A stretch of DNA of 35,403 bases from Candidatus Scatousia excrementigallinarum. Lineage in GTDB: Bacteria; Cyanobacteriota; Vampirovibrionia; Gastranaerophilales; Gastranaerophilaceae. Positions within the stretch are counted from its first letter, which is position 1. Every line of letters begins with the position of its first letter. The stretch is from positions 1 to 35,403 of the forward strand of contig DVIU01000121.1 in the NCBI GenBank assembly GCA_018711035.1, in the 5' to 3' direction. The translations under genes were made by a program, and so were the position numbers. The notes beneath the pieces are model-generated. The model saw only the letters and a program-made list of their open reading frames with translations. It had not been told where the DNA came from and ran no database searches. Below are positions 1 through 8,404 of this stretch, piece by piece.

Positions 1-86
1 TAAACACTAGTAAATGAATTATTTTTATAGTATATATTATAATAAAGTTTTTGTAAAGCTTTTTTAAATATACATATTCGAAGGAG

Positions 87-1541
87 ATGAAAAATAAAAT
101 GAACGATTACACTATGACCAAAATAGTAGCCACCCTCGGCCCCGCTACTGCAACAAAAGATATGATAAAAAAACTTTTTAAAGCCGGAGTTACAATGTTT
201 AGAATTAACTCCTCCCACGGGGACGTAGAATTTCACAGTGCAAATCTTAAATGTATAAGAGAGATTGAACAGGAAGAACACCGCTTAATACCTGTTCTTT
301 TAGATTTACAGGGGCCAAAAATCAGAATAGGAAATATCGGAACTCCTATAGAACTAAAAAAAGGCGAAACTCTGAAATTCCGCCATCAGGATTCAATCAC
401 AGACGACATTCTGCCTGTAGATTACAAAGGAATGGCTGATGATGTGAAAATCGGAGAAATGATTCTCATTGATGACGGAAAAATTCAGCTTGAAGTAGAA
501 AAAGTCGAAAACGGAGTTATATTTGCAAAAGTTCTTACAGACGGCCTTTTAAAACCGCGTAAAGGTATAAATATTCCGGGTTCAACAGGAAGTATTGATG
601 TATTGACAGAAAGAGACCTGAAATTCGTTAAATTTGCGGTCGACGAAAATATTGATTATCTTGGTTTATCATTTGTAAGAGAGGCTGACGATGTTGTAAA
701 ACTTCGCGAGATATTGAAAGGTTACGGCAGAGAGGACATAAAAATAATTTCAAAAATCGAAAAACCTCAAGCCGTTGACAATATAGATTCAATTATTGAA
801 GTTTCAGACGGAATTATGGTTGCAAGAGGAGATTTGGGCATTGAAATTTCTACGGAAAAAGTTCCAATTGTACAAAAAACAATTATAAGAAAAGCTAATA
901 TAAAACATAAAGTTGTTATTGTAGCAACACAGATGCTTGAAAGTATGATTGAAAATCCTATTCCAACCCGTGCAGAAACCTCCGATGTAGCTAATGCAAT
1001 TCTTGACGGAACTGATGCAATAATGCTTTCAGGAGAAACGGCTGCCGGTGCTTATCCTGTTGAAGCTGTACAAATGATGAAAAAAATTGCAGATACTGTT
1101 GAATCTTCTCCGTTCATGAGAAAAAATAAATTCCCAAGAAGAATGATTGAAGAAGAAAAAGATAATCAGGCAATGGCACTGGGTATGTCTATAGCAGATA
1201 TGTGTAAAAAAATGAATGTTAAAGCTGTTATGGCATTAACAAAAAGCGGACTCACCGCACAATTTTTATCCGAAGGAAGATTGAGCGTACCGATTTTTGC
1301 CTGCTGCCCTGACAAAAGAATATGCAGCTCAATTAAATTGTACCGCGGGGTATTCCCTGTGCCTATGAATTTTGACGGAAAAATTGATAAAAAGACAGTA
1401 AAAACTATCGATAAATTTATTAAACGCCATATGGACAATGTGTCTGACGGTGATACATTAATATTTACAGGTTCAGTACCCGAACTTCTGATTGGCGGCA
1501 CAAACTTCATCAAAATTCATAAAGTCGGTTCAATCAAATAA
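87..1541 (+). CDS. pyk: Pyruvate kinase
   Basis: 484-aa ORF with pyruvate kinase motifs (TKIVATLGPAT, MFRINSSHG, IISKIEKPQAVDNID, GIMVARGDLGIE, VATQMLESMIENPIPTRAETSDVANAILDGTDAIMLSGETAAG). Confidence 0.97.
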   Translation: MKNKMNDYTMTKIVATLGPATATKDMIKKLFKAGVTMFRINSSHGDVEFHSANLKCIREIEQEEHRLIPVLLDLQGPKIRIGNIGTPIELKKGETLKFRHQDSITDDILPVDYKGMADDVKIGEMILIDDGKIQLEVEKVENGVIFAKVLTDGLLKPRKGINIPGSTGSIDVLTERDLKFVKFAVDENIDYLGLSFVREADDVVKLREILKGYGREDIKIISKIEKPQAVDNIDSIIEVSDGIMVARGDLGIEISTEKVPIVQKTIIRKANIKHKVVIVATQMLESMIENPIPTRAETSDVANAILDGTDAIMLSGETAAGAYPVEAVQMMKKIADTVESSPFMRKNKFPRRMIEEEKDNQAMALGMSIADMCKKMNVKAVMALTKSGLTAQFLSEGRLSVPIFACCPDKRICSSIKLYRGVFPVPMNFDGKIDKKTVKTIDKFIKRHMDNVSDGDTLIFTGSVPELLIGGTNFIKIHKVGSIK

Positions 1542-1676
1542 TAATAAAAAGGCCCCTTGAAAAAGGGGCTTTAAATTTGTTTTAGGAAGGTAGGAATAGG
1601 AATAAATTTGTCTCTCTCTTTGTTAAACGGAAAATTAATACTCTCTCTGGTGTGTTTATTTAATGTTTTATCTCTC
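1541..1676 (-). ncRNA. Candidate small RNA between pyk and the 88-aa gene, transcribed from the minus strand
   Basis: Promoter-like element at 1667-1714 (shared with 21443-21493), no ATG/GTG/TTG ORF downstream on this strand, three AGAGAGA-type motifs, a pyrimidine-rich UUCCUAUUCCUACCUUCCU segment, and an intrinsic terminator with a good minus-strand U-tract. Confidence 0.4.
1549..1572. terminator. Intrinsic terminator hairpin, possibly bidirectional, with the stronger U-tract on the minus strand
   Basis: AAGGCCCCTT-GAAA-AAGGGGCTTT stem. On the minus strand it is followed by CCTTTTTATTATT. Confidence 0.75.
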
Positions 1677-1714
1677 TGTATATATATAAAGTATATACCC
1701 AACGCCTAATTTCA
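1667..1714 (-). promoter_or_regulatory. Shared element TGAAATT-N9-GTATATACTTTATATATATAC ... AGAGAGATAAA (copy A)
   Basis: Same order and spacing as 21443-21493; the two copies differ by one TA unit and a few bases. Confidence 0.5.
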
Positions 1715-1830
1715 ATTAAGTTCTTTTTTGTTACAAAAATTAATATATTAACTAATCCTTTTTAACTATTGCAAAATTTTTAAAAGTGTTATATTCTTAA
1801 ATAGTGGTAAACATGTTTTGAGGTTAGTAA

Positions 1831-2097
1831 ATGTTAGTATCTTCGATTGCGCGTTTTAATGCTGTTAATAACATGAATAATGCAGCCATGAATATGATGA
1901 ATGCTGCGAACTCATTTACAAATTTAAGTGCATTTGGTGGAGAACATGATTTAACAATGTTGCATGAAAAAGATAAAAAATTAAGCCTCGATTTGGCATC
2001 AAACAGTTTACTATATAAAATATCTTATTTACAGGAAAAGGCTGCTCAGAAACGACAGCAGCAGGAAATGAAAAGAAACTTAGATTTAATGGTATAA
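1831..2097 (+). CDS. Small hypothetical protein (88 aa), Asn/Met-rich N-terminus
   Basis: ORF with GAGG upstream and a strong terminator immediately downstream. Confidence 0.75.
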   Translation: MLVSSIARFNAVNNMNNAAMNMMNAANSFTNLSAFGGEHDLTMLHEKDKKLSLDLASNSLLYKISYLQEKAAQKRQQQEMKRNLDLMV

Positions 2098-2125
2098 AAA
2101 GCCTACTTTACAAAGTAGGCTTTTT
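2096..2125. terminator. Bidirectional intrinsic terminator between convergent genes
   Basis: AAAAAGCCTACTTT-ACA-AAGTAGGCTTTTT near-perfect inverted repeat. Confidence 0.9.
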
Positions 2126-2127
2126 AG

Positions 2128-3318
2128 TTATTTATGACAACTCTTTGTAAATAATCTTTCAAGTACCGGATAGGAGGCAAGTGCCGGTATCAGAGTAATT
2201 ATAAGCAGAACAGGTATAATTCCTTTGGCCTGTGCGATAAAACCGATTACGGATAGAGCAATTGCCACAACCCCCCACGAAAAACCGTTTATAAATCCAC
2301 CTATGATACTTTTGTACTGAGGCAGGGTAGTTTGTGCCATAACCATAGTAACAGGCATCGCCATACCTGTACAGAATCCCATTAATACGAACACAGCAAA
2401 AGCCGCAACAGGAAACGTTTTATAGAACAGGGCAAACATTAACATAAGCGGAAATGTAGAAGTCATTGAAAATGCAAGAACAGCACGCGCCCCTGCCTTA
2501 TTTTCCACAGTTCGGCTGATAAATGAACCAATTCCTGCGGCAAAACTGAATGCAAATAATGCAATCCCGATTTTAAACGGTTTATATCCCATATTACGCC
2601 ACAAAAACGGCAGCAATATTGAAGTTGATGTTGTAACAAGTGTCTTTAAAATTGCGATTATATTTAAAATATTCAATCTTCTGTTGGAAAAAATATCTTT
2701 AAATGTTTGAATAAAATCATTATGAGTTTTTGTTTCGGCATTAGACGAAATTTTAGGCACAAAGCAAAACATCAGACTTGCGACCATAAGTCCGGGAATT
2801 GCAAGGAAAGGCATTGAATGTAAACCGATAAATTGAGCGACGGCGGCAGAAACAATAGGGCCGAGAGAATAGCCGAGTGTTCCCAATCCTATAAATATAC
2901 CCATATTTTTAATTACATCGCCGGTAGAAAAACGTACTGTAAATCCAAGTGCTTGCGGATGAAAAAAACTCGAGCCCAAACTTCCCAAAATAATAAAAAT
3001 CAATAGGGTAAAAACATTGTTGGCACTGGGTGCCAGAGAAATAAACAGAGAAGTTGCAATTAATCCCCAGAAAATAAAAGCACGTCGGGTTATATTATCA
3101 GCAAAAAAGCCGAATACAGGCTGTAAAAGCGACGCAAAAATATGCGAAAGACTGACGATAATTGTAGCAATCGCCATAGAAATACCAAGTTTTAACGCAA
3201 TAAACGGCATAATCGGATTTAACATGCCTGTATAAATATCATTTACAAAATGAGCTGACGAAAGCCAGATAAGGGGGGTCTTTTCGTTTATATTTTTCAT
3301 AAGTCTATTATTAAACAA
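2128..3318 (-). CDS. MFS transporter, fosmidomycin-resistance (Fsr)-like
   Basis: 396 aa, multiple TM segments; N-terminal HFVNDIYTGMLNPIMPFI and LLQPVFGFFADNITRR resemble Fsr-type MFS proteins. Confidence 0.8.
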   Translation of the reverse strand: MFNNRLMKNINEKTPLIWLSSAHFVNDIYTGMLNPIMPFIALKLGISMAIATIIVSLSHIFASLLQPVFGFFADNITRRAFIFWGLIATSLFISLAPSANNVFTLLIFIILGSLGSSFFHPQALGFTVRFSTGDVIKNMGIFIGLGTLGYSLGPIVSAAVAQFIGLHSMPFLAIPGLMVASLMFCFVPKISSNAETKTHNDFIQTFKDIFSNRRLNILNIIAILKTLVTTSTSILLPFLWRNMGYKPFKIGIALFAFSFAAGIGSFISRTVENKAGARAVLAFSMTSTFPLMLMFALFYKTFPVAAFAVFVLMGFCTGMAMPVTMVMAQTTLPQYKSIIGGFINGFSWGVVAIALSVIGFIAQAKGIIPVLLIITLIPALASYPVLERLFTKSCHK

Positions 3319-3325
3319 AAGTTAT

Positions 3326-3544
3326 TCAAAAATCAATTAAATCCTTTACCTGTACATCAAGCTTATCTGCAATATCAATAAGCAGCCCGAGGCTAATGCA
3401 ACGTTTCGCAGTTTCTATTTTAGCCAGATGTTCACGTGAAATGTCAAGCATTTCAGCAAGTTTATTCTGTGAATATTTCCTCTGTTTTCTGATGGTGAAG
3501 ATTTTTCGACCCAATTGTAAAATTTTTGTAGTCTTATTGTCCAT
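3326..3544 (-). CDS. XRE-family helix-turn-helix regulator (72 aa)
   Basis: RKQRKYSQNKLAEMLDISREHLAKIETAKRCISLGLLIDIADKLDVQVKDLI is a typical HTH_3 domain. Confidence 0.88.
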   Translation of the reverse strand: MDNKTTKILQLGRKIFTIRKQRKYSQNKLAEMLDISREHLAKIETAKRCISLGLLIDIADKLDVQVKDLIDF

Positions 3545-3609
3545 ATTTTTAATTTTCGTTTATAATAAAAATATGTATGTAGTCTTATTGAGAACAAACA
3601 GGAGGATAT

Positions 3610-4293
3610 ATGAAAACATATCAGGGATTTACACTTGCTGAAGTACTGATTACACTGGGAATTATAGGAATTGTTGCTGCAATGACCCTGCCTGCACTAA
3701 CCGGCAGTTATAAAAATCAGGAAAGAAGCGCAAGGGTTAAGAAATTTTATTCGATGATGTCACAGGTAATACTGCTATCAGAAAATGAAAACGGCCCGAT
3801 TGAATATTGGGAAAAGGGAGCCGGCGACATAAAAAATGAAGACGGAGAACATGATATGCACCAAAATGGGAAAGAATGCCAGCAATTTTTTTACAAATAT
3901 ATAAAAAAATACATAAAGAATTTAAAAAGCGAAACCGCGGAAAATAATGAAAGCCTTTGTGAATACAAAATAATCTTTGCAGACGGCTCATCATTATGCG
4001 CACATAACGGGAAATGCATGGATTTAATATACGATATAAACGGTGAAAAACAGCCCGATAAAGAGGGATATGACCGATTTCGCTTTATAATATGCACCGG
4101 AAATGATAATGCAGTAGATGATGCCGTATTACGCTGCGGCAGTAAAGATAAAAGATTTTGTACCTACGGACCTAACATATATAAAACAAGAGAAACAGCT
4201 TATAATGCTTGTAAAACAGCTCCTGCATATTGTAGTACTTTATTACAATATGACAATTTTGAATTTAAGAAGGATTATCCTTTCAAATTATGA
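3610..4293 (+). CDS. Type IV pilin/pseudopilin-like protein with a Cys-rich C-terminal domain
   Basis: GFTLAEVLITLGIIGIVAAMTLPAL prepilin cleavage/methylation motif, 9 Cys in the C-terminal part, GGAGG RBS. Confidence 0.85.
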   Translation: MKTYQGFTLAEVLITLGIIGIVAAMTLPALTGSYKNQERSARVKKFYSMMSQVILLSENENGPIEYWEKGAGDIKNEDGEHDMHQNGKECQQFFYKYIKKYIKNLKSETAENNESLCEYKIIFADGSSLCAHNGKCMDLIYDINGEKQPDKEGYDRFRFIICTGNDNAVDDAVLRCGSKDKRFCTYGPNIYKTRETAYNACKTAPAYCSTLLQYDNFEFKKDYPFKL

Positions 4294-5072
4294 TATTTGC
4301 TGTTCAGGTAAATTAAAACAGCTGCCGAAATCAACAAAATAACGACAGATACAATTTGCGCAATAGGGATACCTGAAATATCAAGTGCACTGTCCAGTCT
4401 GAAACTTTCTACAAATATACGTACGACAGAATAAAGTATCATATAAATACATACTGTTATACCGGGCTTTTCAATAGCATATTTTTTCATAATAAAATAA
4501 AGCACCAGAAAAATACAAAAATCAAGCAGGCTTTCATATAAAAAAGTCGGATGATAATATTCAAAATTAAACAACTGGGCATGCCTGTGTGATAAAGGAA
4601 TATACAATTTCCACGGCAAATCGGTTGGAAATCCGTAGGCTTCCGAATTAAAGAAATTTCCCCATCTGCCTATTGCCTGCCCTAATGCGGTTCCGCACGC
4701 AAAAGCATCTAACACGCCAGGAACCGGCAAATGATTTTTTTTAGAAAGCAAAATCAGTGTAATAATACCGGCAATTAAACCTCCATGTATAGACAGACCT
4801 CCTTCACGAAAATTCAGGATTTCAAGAGGATTTGAAAAATAATAAACCGGATTTAAAAGACAGTAATACAGCCTTGCACCCAGAAGCCCTGCAATAATAA
4901 GATACGCTGAAATATCCCAAATTGCGGAATAATTTTTGTCGGGATTAAATTTTTTAAAAATTAAATACGCAGCACTGACGCCGGTTATACAGGCAACAGC
5001 CATAGTCAAACCATAGTAATAGACAGGGAAATCACCTATACGAAATAAGACATCACCCGGAGATTGAAACAT
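4275..5072 (-). CDS. lgt: Prolipoprotein diacylglyceryl transferase
   Basis: GGLSIHGGLIAG, GQAIGRWGNFFNSEAYG and HPTFLYES motifs. Confidence 0.96.
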   Translation of the reverse strand: MFQSPGDVLFRIGDFPVYYYGLTMAVACITGVSAAYLIFKKFNPDKNYSAIWDISAYLIIAGLLGARLYYCLLNPVYYFSNPLEILNFREGGLSIHGGLIAGIITLILLSKKNHLPVPGVLDAFACGTALGQAIGRWGNFFNSEAYGFPTDLPWKLYIPLSHRHAQLFNFEYYHPTFLYESLLDFCIFLVLYFIMKKYAIEKPGITVCIYMILYSVVRIFVESFRLDSALDISGIPIAQIVSVVILLISAAVLIYLNSKYHNLKG

Positions 5073-5074
5073 AA

Positions 5075-5677
5075 TTACTCCTGAGCAATTGCCGCAGGCT
5101 GTGACGACGCATTCCTTTTGAGTTTCAAATCTTTTATATGATTCTGAACATCATCGGCATCAGCTGCTGCGGGTTTCTTTTCAAGATATAATTCGTAATT
5201 TTTAACAGCAGCACCGGTTAATGATTTAATATACTCTTTTGTTCTATCTGTCAGCACAAATGCTTTGTCATCACTTTCATCTGCATTATTATCTTCAAGT
5301 TTTTCCAATCTGCCATCATCATTAACTTTAAGAATACCGGTACTTAAATCTGCAACCAAATCCTCTTGCACAACAGCCACTCCATAATATGCATCAGCAA
5401 AATCCGGTTTTAATTCAATTGTTTTTTCATAAGCACTAATTGCGTTAGGATAATCTTCAGCTTTAGTATAAGCAATAGCAAGATTATAATGAGATTCATA
5501 CAAAGAAGCATCCAAATCAATACTTGACTTTAATCTTTCGATTGCCTCTGCATAATTTCCCTGTTCCATAAATGCAGCGGCTTTATTATTCAGTTCCTGC
5601 ACCGCAAGATTATTTATACATGCAGTGGTTACAACCGAAATAAAAAGAATACTGACTAATAAAAGTGCTTTTTTCAT
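5075..5677 (-). CDS. TPR-repeat lipoprotein
   Basis: Signal peptide with lipobox-like VTTAC; TPR units (AEAIERLKSSIDLDASLYESHYNLAIAYTKAEDYPNAISAYEKTIELKPDFADAYYGVAVV). Confidence 0.85.
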   Translation of the reverse strand: MKKALLLVSILFISVVTTACINNLAVQELNNKAAAFMEQGNYAEAIERLKSSIDLDASLYESHYNLAIAYTKAEDYPNAISAYEKTIELKPDFADAYYGVAVVQEDLVADLSTGILKVNDDGRLEKLEDNNADESDDKAFVLTDRTKEYIKSLTGAAVKNYELYLEKKPAAADADDVQNHIKDLKLKRNASSQPAAIAQE

Positions 5678-5771
5678 TTTAAATCATCCCTCTTCTTTTA
5701 GTTAATACAGCCCGCCACACGGGGCACGCTATGAACAATATTTAAAGTTATTATAAAATAAGCAAAAATAT

Positions 5772-5800
5772 TTGGCAAATTTATAGATTTAAGTTACAAT
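5772..5800 (+). promoter_or_regulatory. Sigma70-type promoter for the operon starting at 5852
   Basis: TTGGCA (5772-5777), 17-nt spacer, TACAAT (5795-5800). Confidence 0.6.
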
Positions 5801-5851
5801 AAATGTATGAGATTTTCTATAGTGTAAAAGGTCTAATAAAGGAGAATAAAC

Positions 5852-6127
5852 ATGTCTGATGATAAAGTTGTTAAGTTAGGGGCAAAACGCAGTGGACATC
5901 ACAGGGAAGAATCAAATTCCGCGATGGATAACGAACAGGAAGTTGTATATTGCAGCTTTTGTAAAAGACCTAATACACAAGTTTTAAAAATGGTTCAGGG
6001 CCCGGGTGTTAATATATGTTCGGAGTGCGCCATGATTGCAGTACAGTACCTTATATTAAACGACAGAATGCCATCTGCGGAGGCACAGCAAATTCTTGAT
6101 GCATTCTGGGGGAAAGCCAGAAAATAA
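5852..6127 (+). CDS. Stand-alone ClpX-type C4 zinc-finger protein (91 aa)
   Basis: VYCSFCKRPNTQVLKMVQGPGVNICSECAMIAVQYLI matches the ClpX zinc-binding domain pattern; no AAA+ module follows. Confidence 0.85.
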   Translation: MSDDKVVKLGAKRSGHHREESNSAMDNEQEVVYCSFCKRPNTQVLKMVQGPGVNICSECAMIAVQYLILNDRMPSAEAQQILDAFWGKARK

Positions 6128-7713
6128 TGGTAAAAGAGCTAAATCCTTTTGAAATAAAAGCAGAATTAATCAGAATAATCTCGAAATACTCAAAAAAGTA
6201 TTCCGGAGAAATTTCCCCTGCGGATTTTGAGGCTCTTGACAGCAGTAATAAAAATATTACTGCAAGGATACTTTTCAAAGAGCTTATAAATGTTAAAGCA
6301 GAAAGTGAAAATATTGTTAGAATACTGCTTGGAAGATATGTTGAAAAAGAAGAACTCACAAATCAGTTATGGAATATTCTGAAAAACAACCTTGCCTCTG
6401 TTGAAGCCAAAATAATTGTTCTTAACTTCCTTAGAGATTTGGAAACCGACTGGAAATACGAAGATTACGAAAGTTTCGTCGGTAATGCTGATGACATCAT
6501 AGACGAAGACACACGGCAGCTACTGGATAAAGCGATAGTTAATCCCGAAGTACAGATTGATTTTTTAGACTTTCTAAGTGCCGTAAATGAAAAGGATAAA
6601 GTTCTTTTGATAAAATCTCTTGCAGAAGACTATGATAGAGATGCACTTGCCAATATTCTTATACCGGTCTTTTTGTCACAGCCTGATTCAGAGGCAGGCC
6701 GAGAGGCACTTTCGATTTTAGGAAATTCAAAATCACAGCTTGCATATCATGCACTCAATACTGCCTACAACTTTGTAAACGACAGTATGAAGCCGCTTAT
6801 AAAAAAGAATCTTTCCACTCTTAAACTCAGTGGAATCAGAGAAGATAATTCGCAGGAATTTTATAAAAATCTTCTCTCAGAATCAAGACCCTACCGCTGC
6901 TGTGCAACTTATCCTGACGGACACGGCAATCAGGCTCTTATATTCTCAAGAACAAATAAAGAAAAAAGAGTTCAGTTTGTAGCAGTTGTAATAAATGACT
7001 ACAACGGAATAAGAGACTGTTTCGGATTTAATGATATTTCACAGTTTGAATGCGATAAGATTATTGAAAGGTTTTACAAAGAAGAAGAATCTCTTAATAT
7101 TCCCTCAAAAGCACTCAAGACAATATTAATGCATGCAGAGGCCCTGTCAAAACAAAAAGCTTCTAACTGGCTTTTGCCTTATGAATATGTGTGCTGGAAA
7201 AATCTTCTGGCAGACATAGAATATGACAAGGACGATTATCTAACGATACTTACCTCAATGTATCCTCCTCAGAATGCGAAACTTGAAAATTTTGACGTAA
7301 TGACGCACTGGTTCCTTGATTCGCACTATAGCAGCGAAGTTGAAGAATTTTTTGATAACCTGAATGAAAAAGTCAAAGAGGATTTAAAATCTCTTGACTT
7401 TGACAGGTGTATTAACGAACATTTGAATGAAATATTTTATCCGGAAGAAAAAGATGTATGGCATAAACGGCTTTTGACGTGTGCTTATCTTAAAATGCTT
7501 GACAATAAAGACACTCAAGCCGCAAATATTCTTGCAATATATAATGATAAATCTGTATTTGAGGAAATTTTGAAAAATATCCTGAGAAAAAGTATCTATG
7601 AATACTACTTTACTTTGAAATATAATACAGAAGAAAATAATGACAAATTTACATTAAAAGAACTTGATGCAATAATTGAAAAAATAGAAGATAAATGGGT
7701 GCAAAATGTATAA
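6127..7713 (+). CDS. Hypothetical 528-aa alpha-helical (possibly HEAT-like) protein
   Basis: Long ORF overlapping or abutting its neighbours; helical repeat-like N-terminal half. No family recognised. Confidence 0.75.
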   Translation: MVKELNPFEIKAELIRIISKYSKKYSGEISPADFEALDSSNKNITARILFKELINVKAESENIVRILLGRYVEKEELTNQLWNILKNNLASVEAKIIVLNFLRDLETDWKYEDYESFVGNADDIIDEDTRQLLDKAIVNPEVQIDFLDFLSAVNEKDKVLLIKSLAEDYDRDALANILIPVFLSQPDSEAGREALSILGNSKSQLAYHALNTAYNFVNDSMKPLIKKNLSTLKLSGIREDNSQEFYKNLLSESRPYRCCATYPDGHGNQALIFSRTNKEKRVQFVAVVINDYNGIRDCFGFNDISQFECDKIIERFYKEEESLNIPSKALKTILMHAEALSKQKASNWLLPYEYVCWKNLLADIEYDKDDYLTILTSMYPPQNAKLENFDVMTHWFLDSHYSSEVEEFFDNLNEKVKEDLKSLDFDRCINEHLNEIFYPEEKDVWHKRLLTCAYLKMLDNKDTQAANILAIYNDKSVFEEILKNILRKSIYEYYFTLKYNTEENNDKFTLKELDAIIEKIEDKWVQNV

Positions 7714-8110
7714 AGTAATGGCATTAGACATTGGAACAAAGAGAATAGGCATAGCATTGAGCGATTATTTATTGATGCTTGCAAACGGCCACTCATTCAT
7801 ATCACGCCAGCCGGAAGATAAAGCCGTCGAACTAATAGAAAAAACAGCAAAAGATAATAATGTAAAAATAATCGTAGTTGGAGTTCCGCTGAATATGGAC
7901 GGGACAAAAGGCTCTCAGGCGGATGACTGCATTAACTTTTCAAAAAAGCTTACAGGCTATGAAATAATTTATGAAGACGAGCGTCTTACATCAGATACAG
8001 CAGAAGAAAATTTAAGAAATAAAAAAATTGATTTCAGGAAAAATAAAGGACTTGTTGATATTGAAAGTGCTTGTATTATACTGGAACAATACCTGTCAAG
8101 AAAAAAATAA
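7706..8110 (+). CDS. ruvX: Putative Holliday junction resolvase YqgF/RuvX
   Basis: ALDIGTKRIGIALSD, VVGVPLNMDGTKGSQ and YEDERLTSDTAEE motifs. Confidence 0.95.
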   Translation: MYKVMALDIGTKRIGIALSDYLLMLANGHSFISRQPEDKAVELIEKTAKDNNVKIIVVGVPLNMDGTKGSQADDCINFSKKLTGYEIIYEDERLTSDTAEENLRNKKIDFRKNKGLVDIESACIILEQYLSRKK

Positions 8111-8125
8111 AGAAAGAGGACAAAA

Positions 8126-8401
8126 ATGGCAAAAGAAAATGATCAGTTAATCGAAACAGTAGATGAAAACGGTAATGTTATTACATTTGAACTTTTTGAC
8201 ATCGTAGAAGTTGATGAACAGGAATATGCTTTGCTGCTGCCTACGGAATCCGAAGCGGGCGAAGATGATGAAATAGTTCTTATGCGTCTAACCAAAGACG
8301 GTGAAGATTATATATTTGAAACAATTGATGATGACGAAGAATTTGAAAAAGTCGCATCATATGTTGAAAATCTTGAAGATGAAATTGAAGACGAGGAATA
8401 A
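8126..8401 (+). CDS. DUF1292 family protein
   Basis: Acidic 91-aa protein with ETVDENGNVITFELFDIVEVDEQEYALLLP; the ruvX-DUF1292 order is familiar from Firmicutes. Confidence 0.85.
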   Translation: MAKENDQLIETVDENGNVITFELFDIVEVDEQEYALLLPTESEAGEDDEIVLMRLTKDGEDYIFETIDDDEEFEKVASYVENLEDEIEDEE

Positions 8402-8404
8402 GTT

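Noticed and set aside
1166-1513. 115-aa minus-strand ORF inside pyk
   Set aside because: Entirely antisense to a confident pyk CDS, composition typical of a spurious antisense frame.
1600-1680. TCTCTCTC stretches as simple microsatellite or CRISPR-like repeats
   Set aside because: No regular spacer/repeat structure; better explained as UTR motifs on the minus strand.
3396-3641. 81-aa plus-strand ORF across the XRE gene
   Set aside because: Antisense to a clear HTH protein and overlapping the pilin-like start.
5700-5730. GCCCGCCACACGGGGC inverted repeat upstream of the TPR lipoprotein gene
   Set aside because: Short 4-5 bp stem without a T tract; insufficient for a terminator or riboswitch call.
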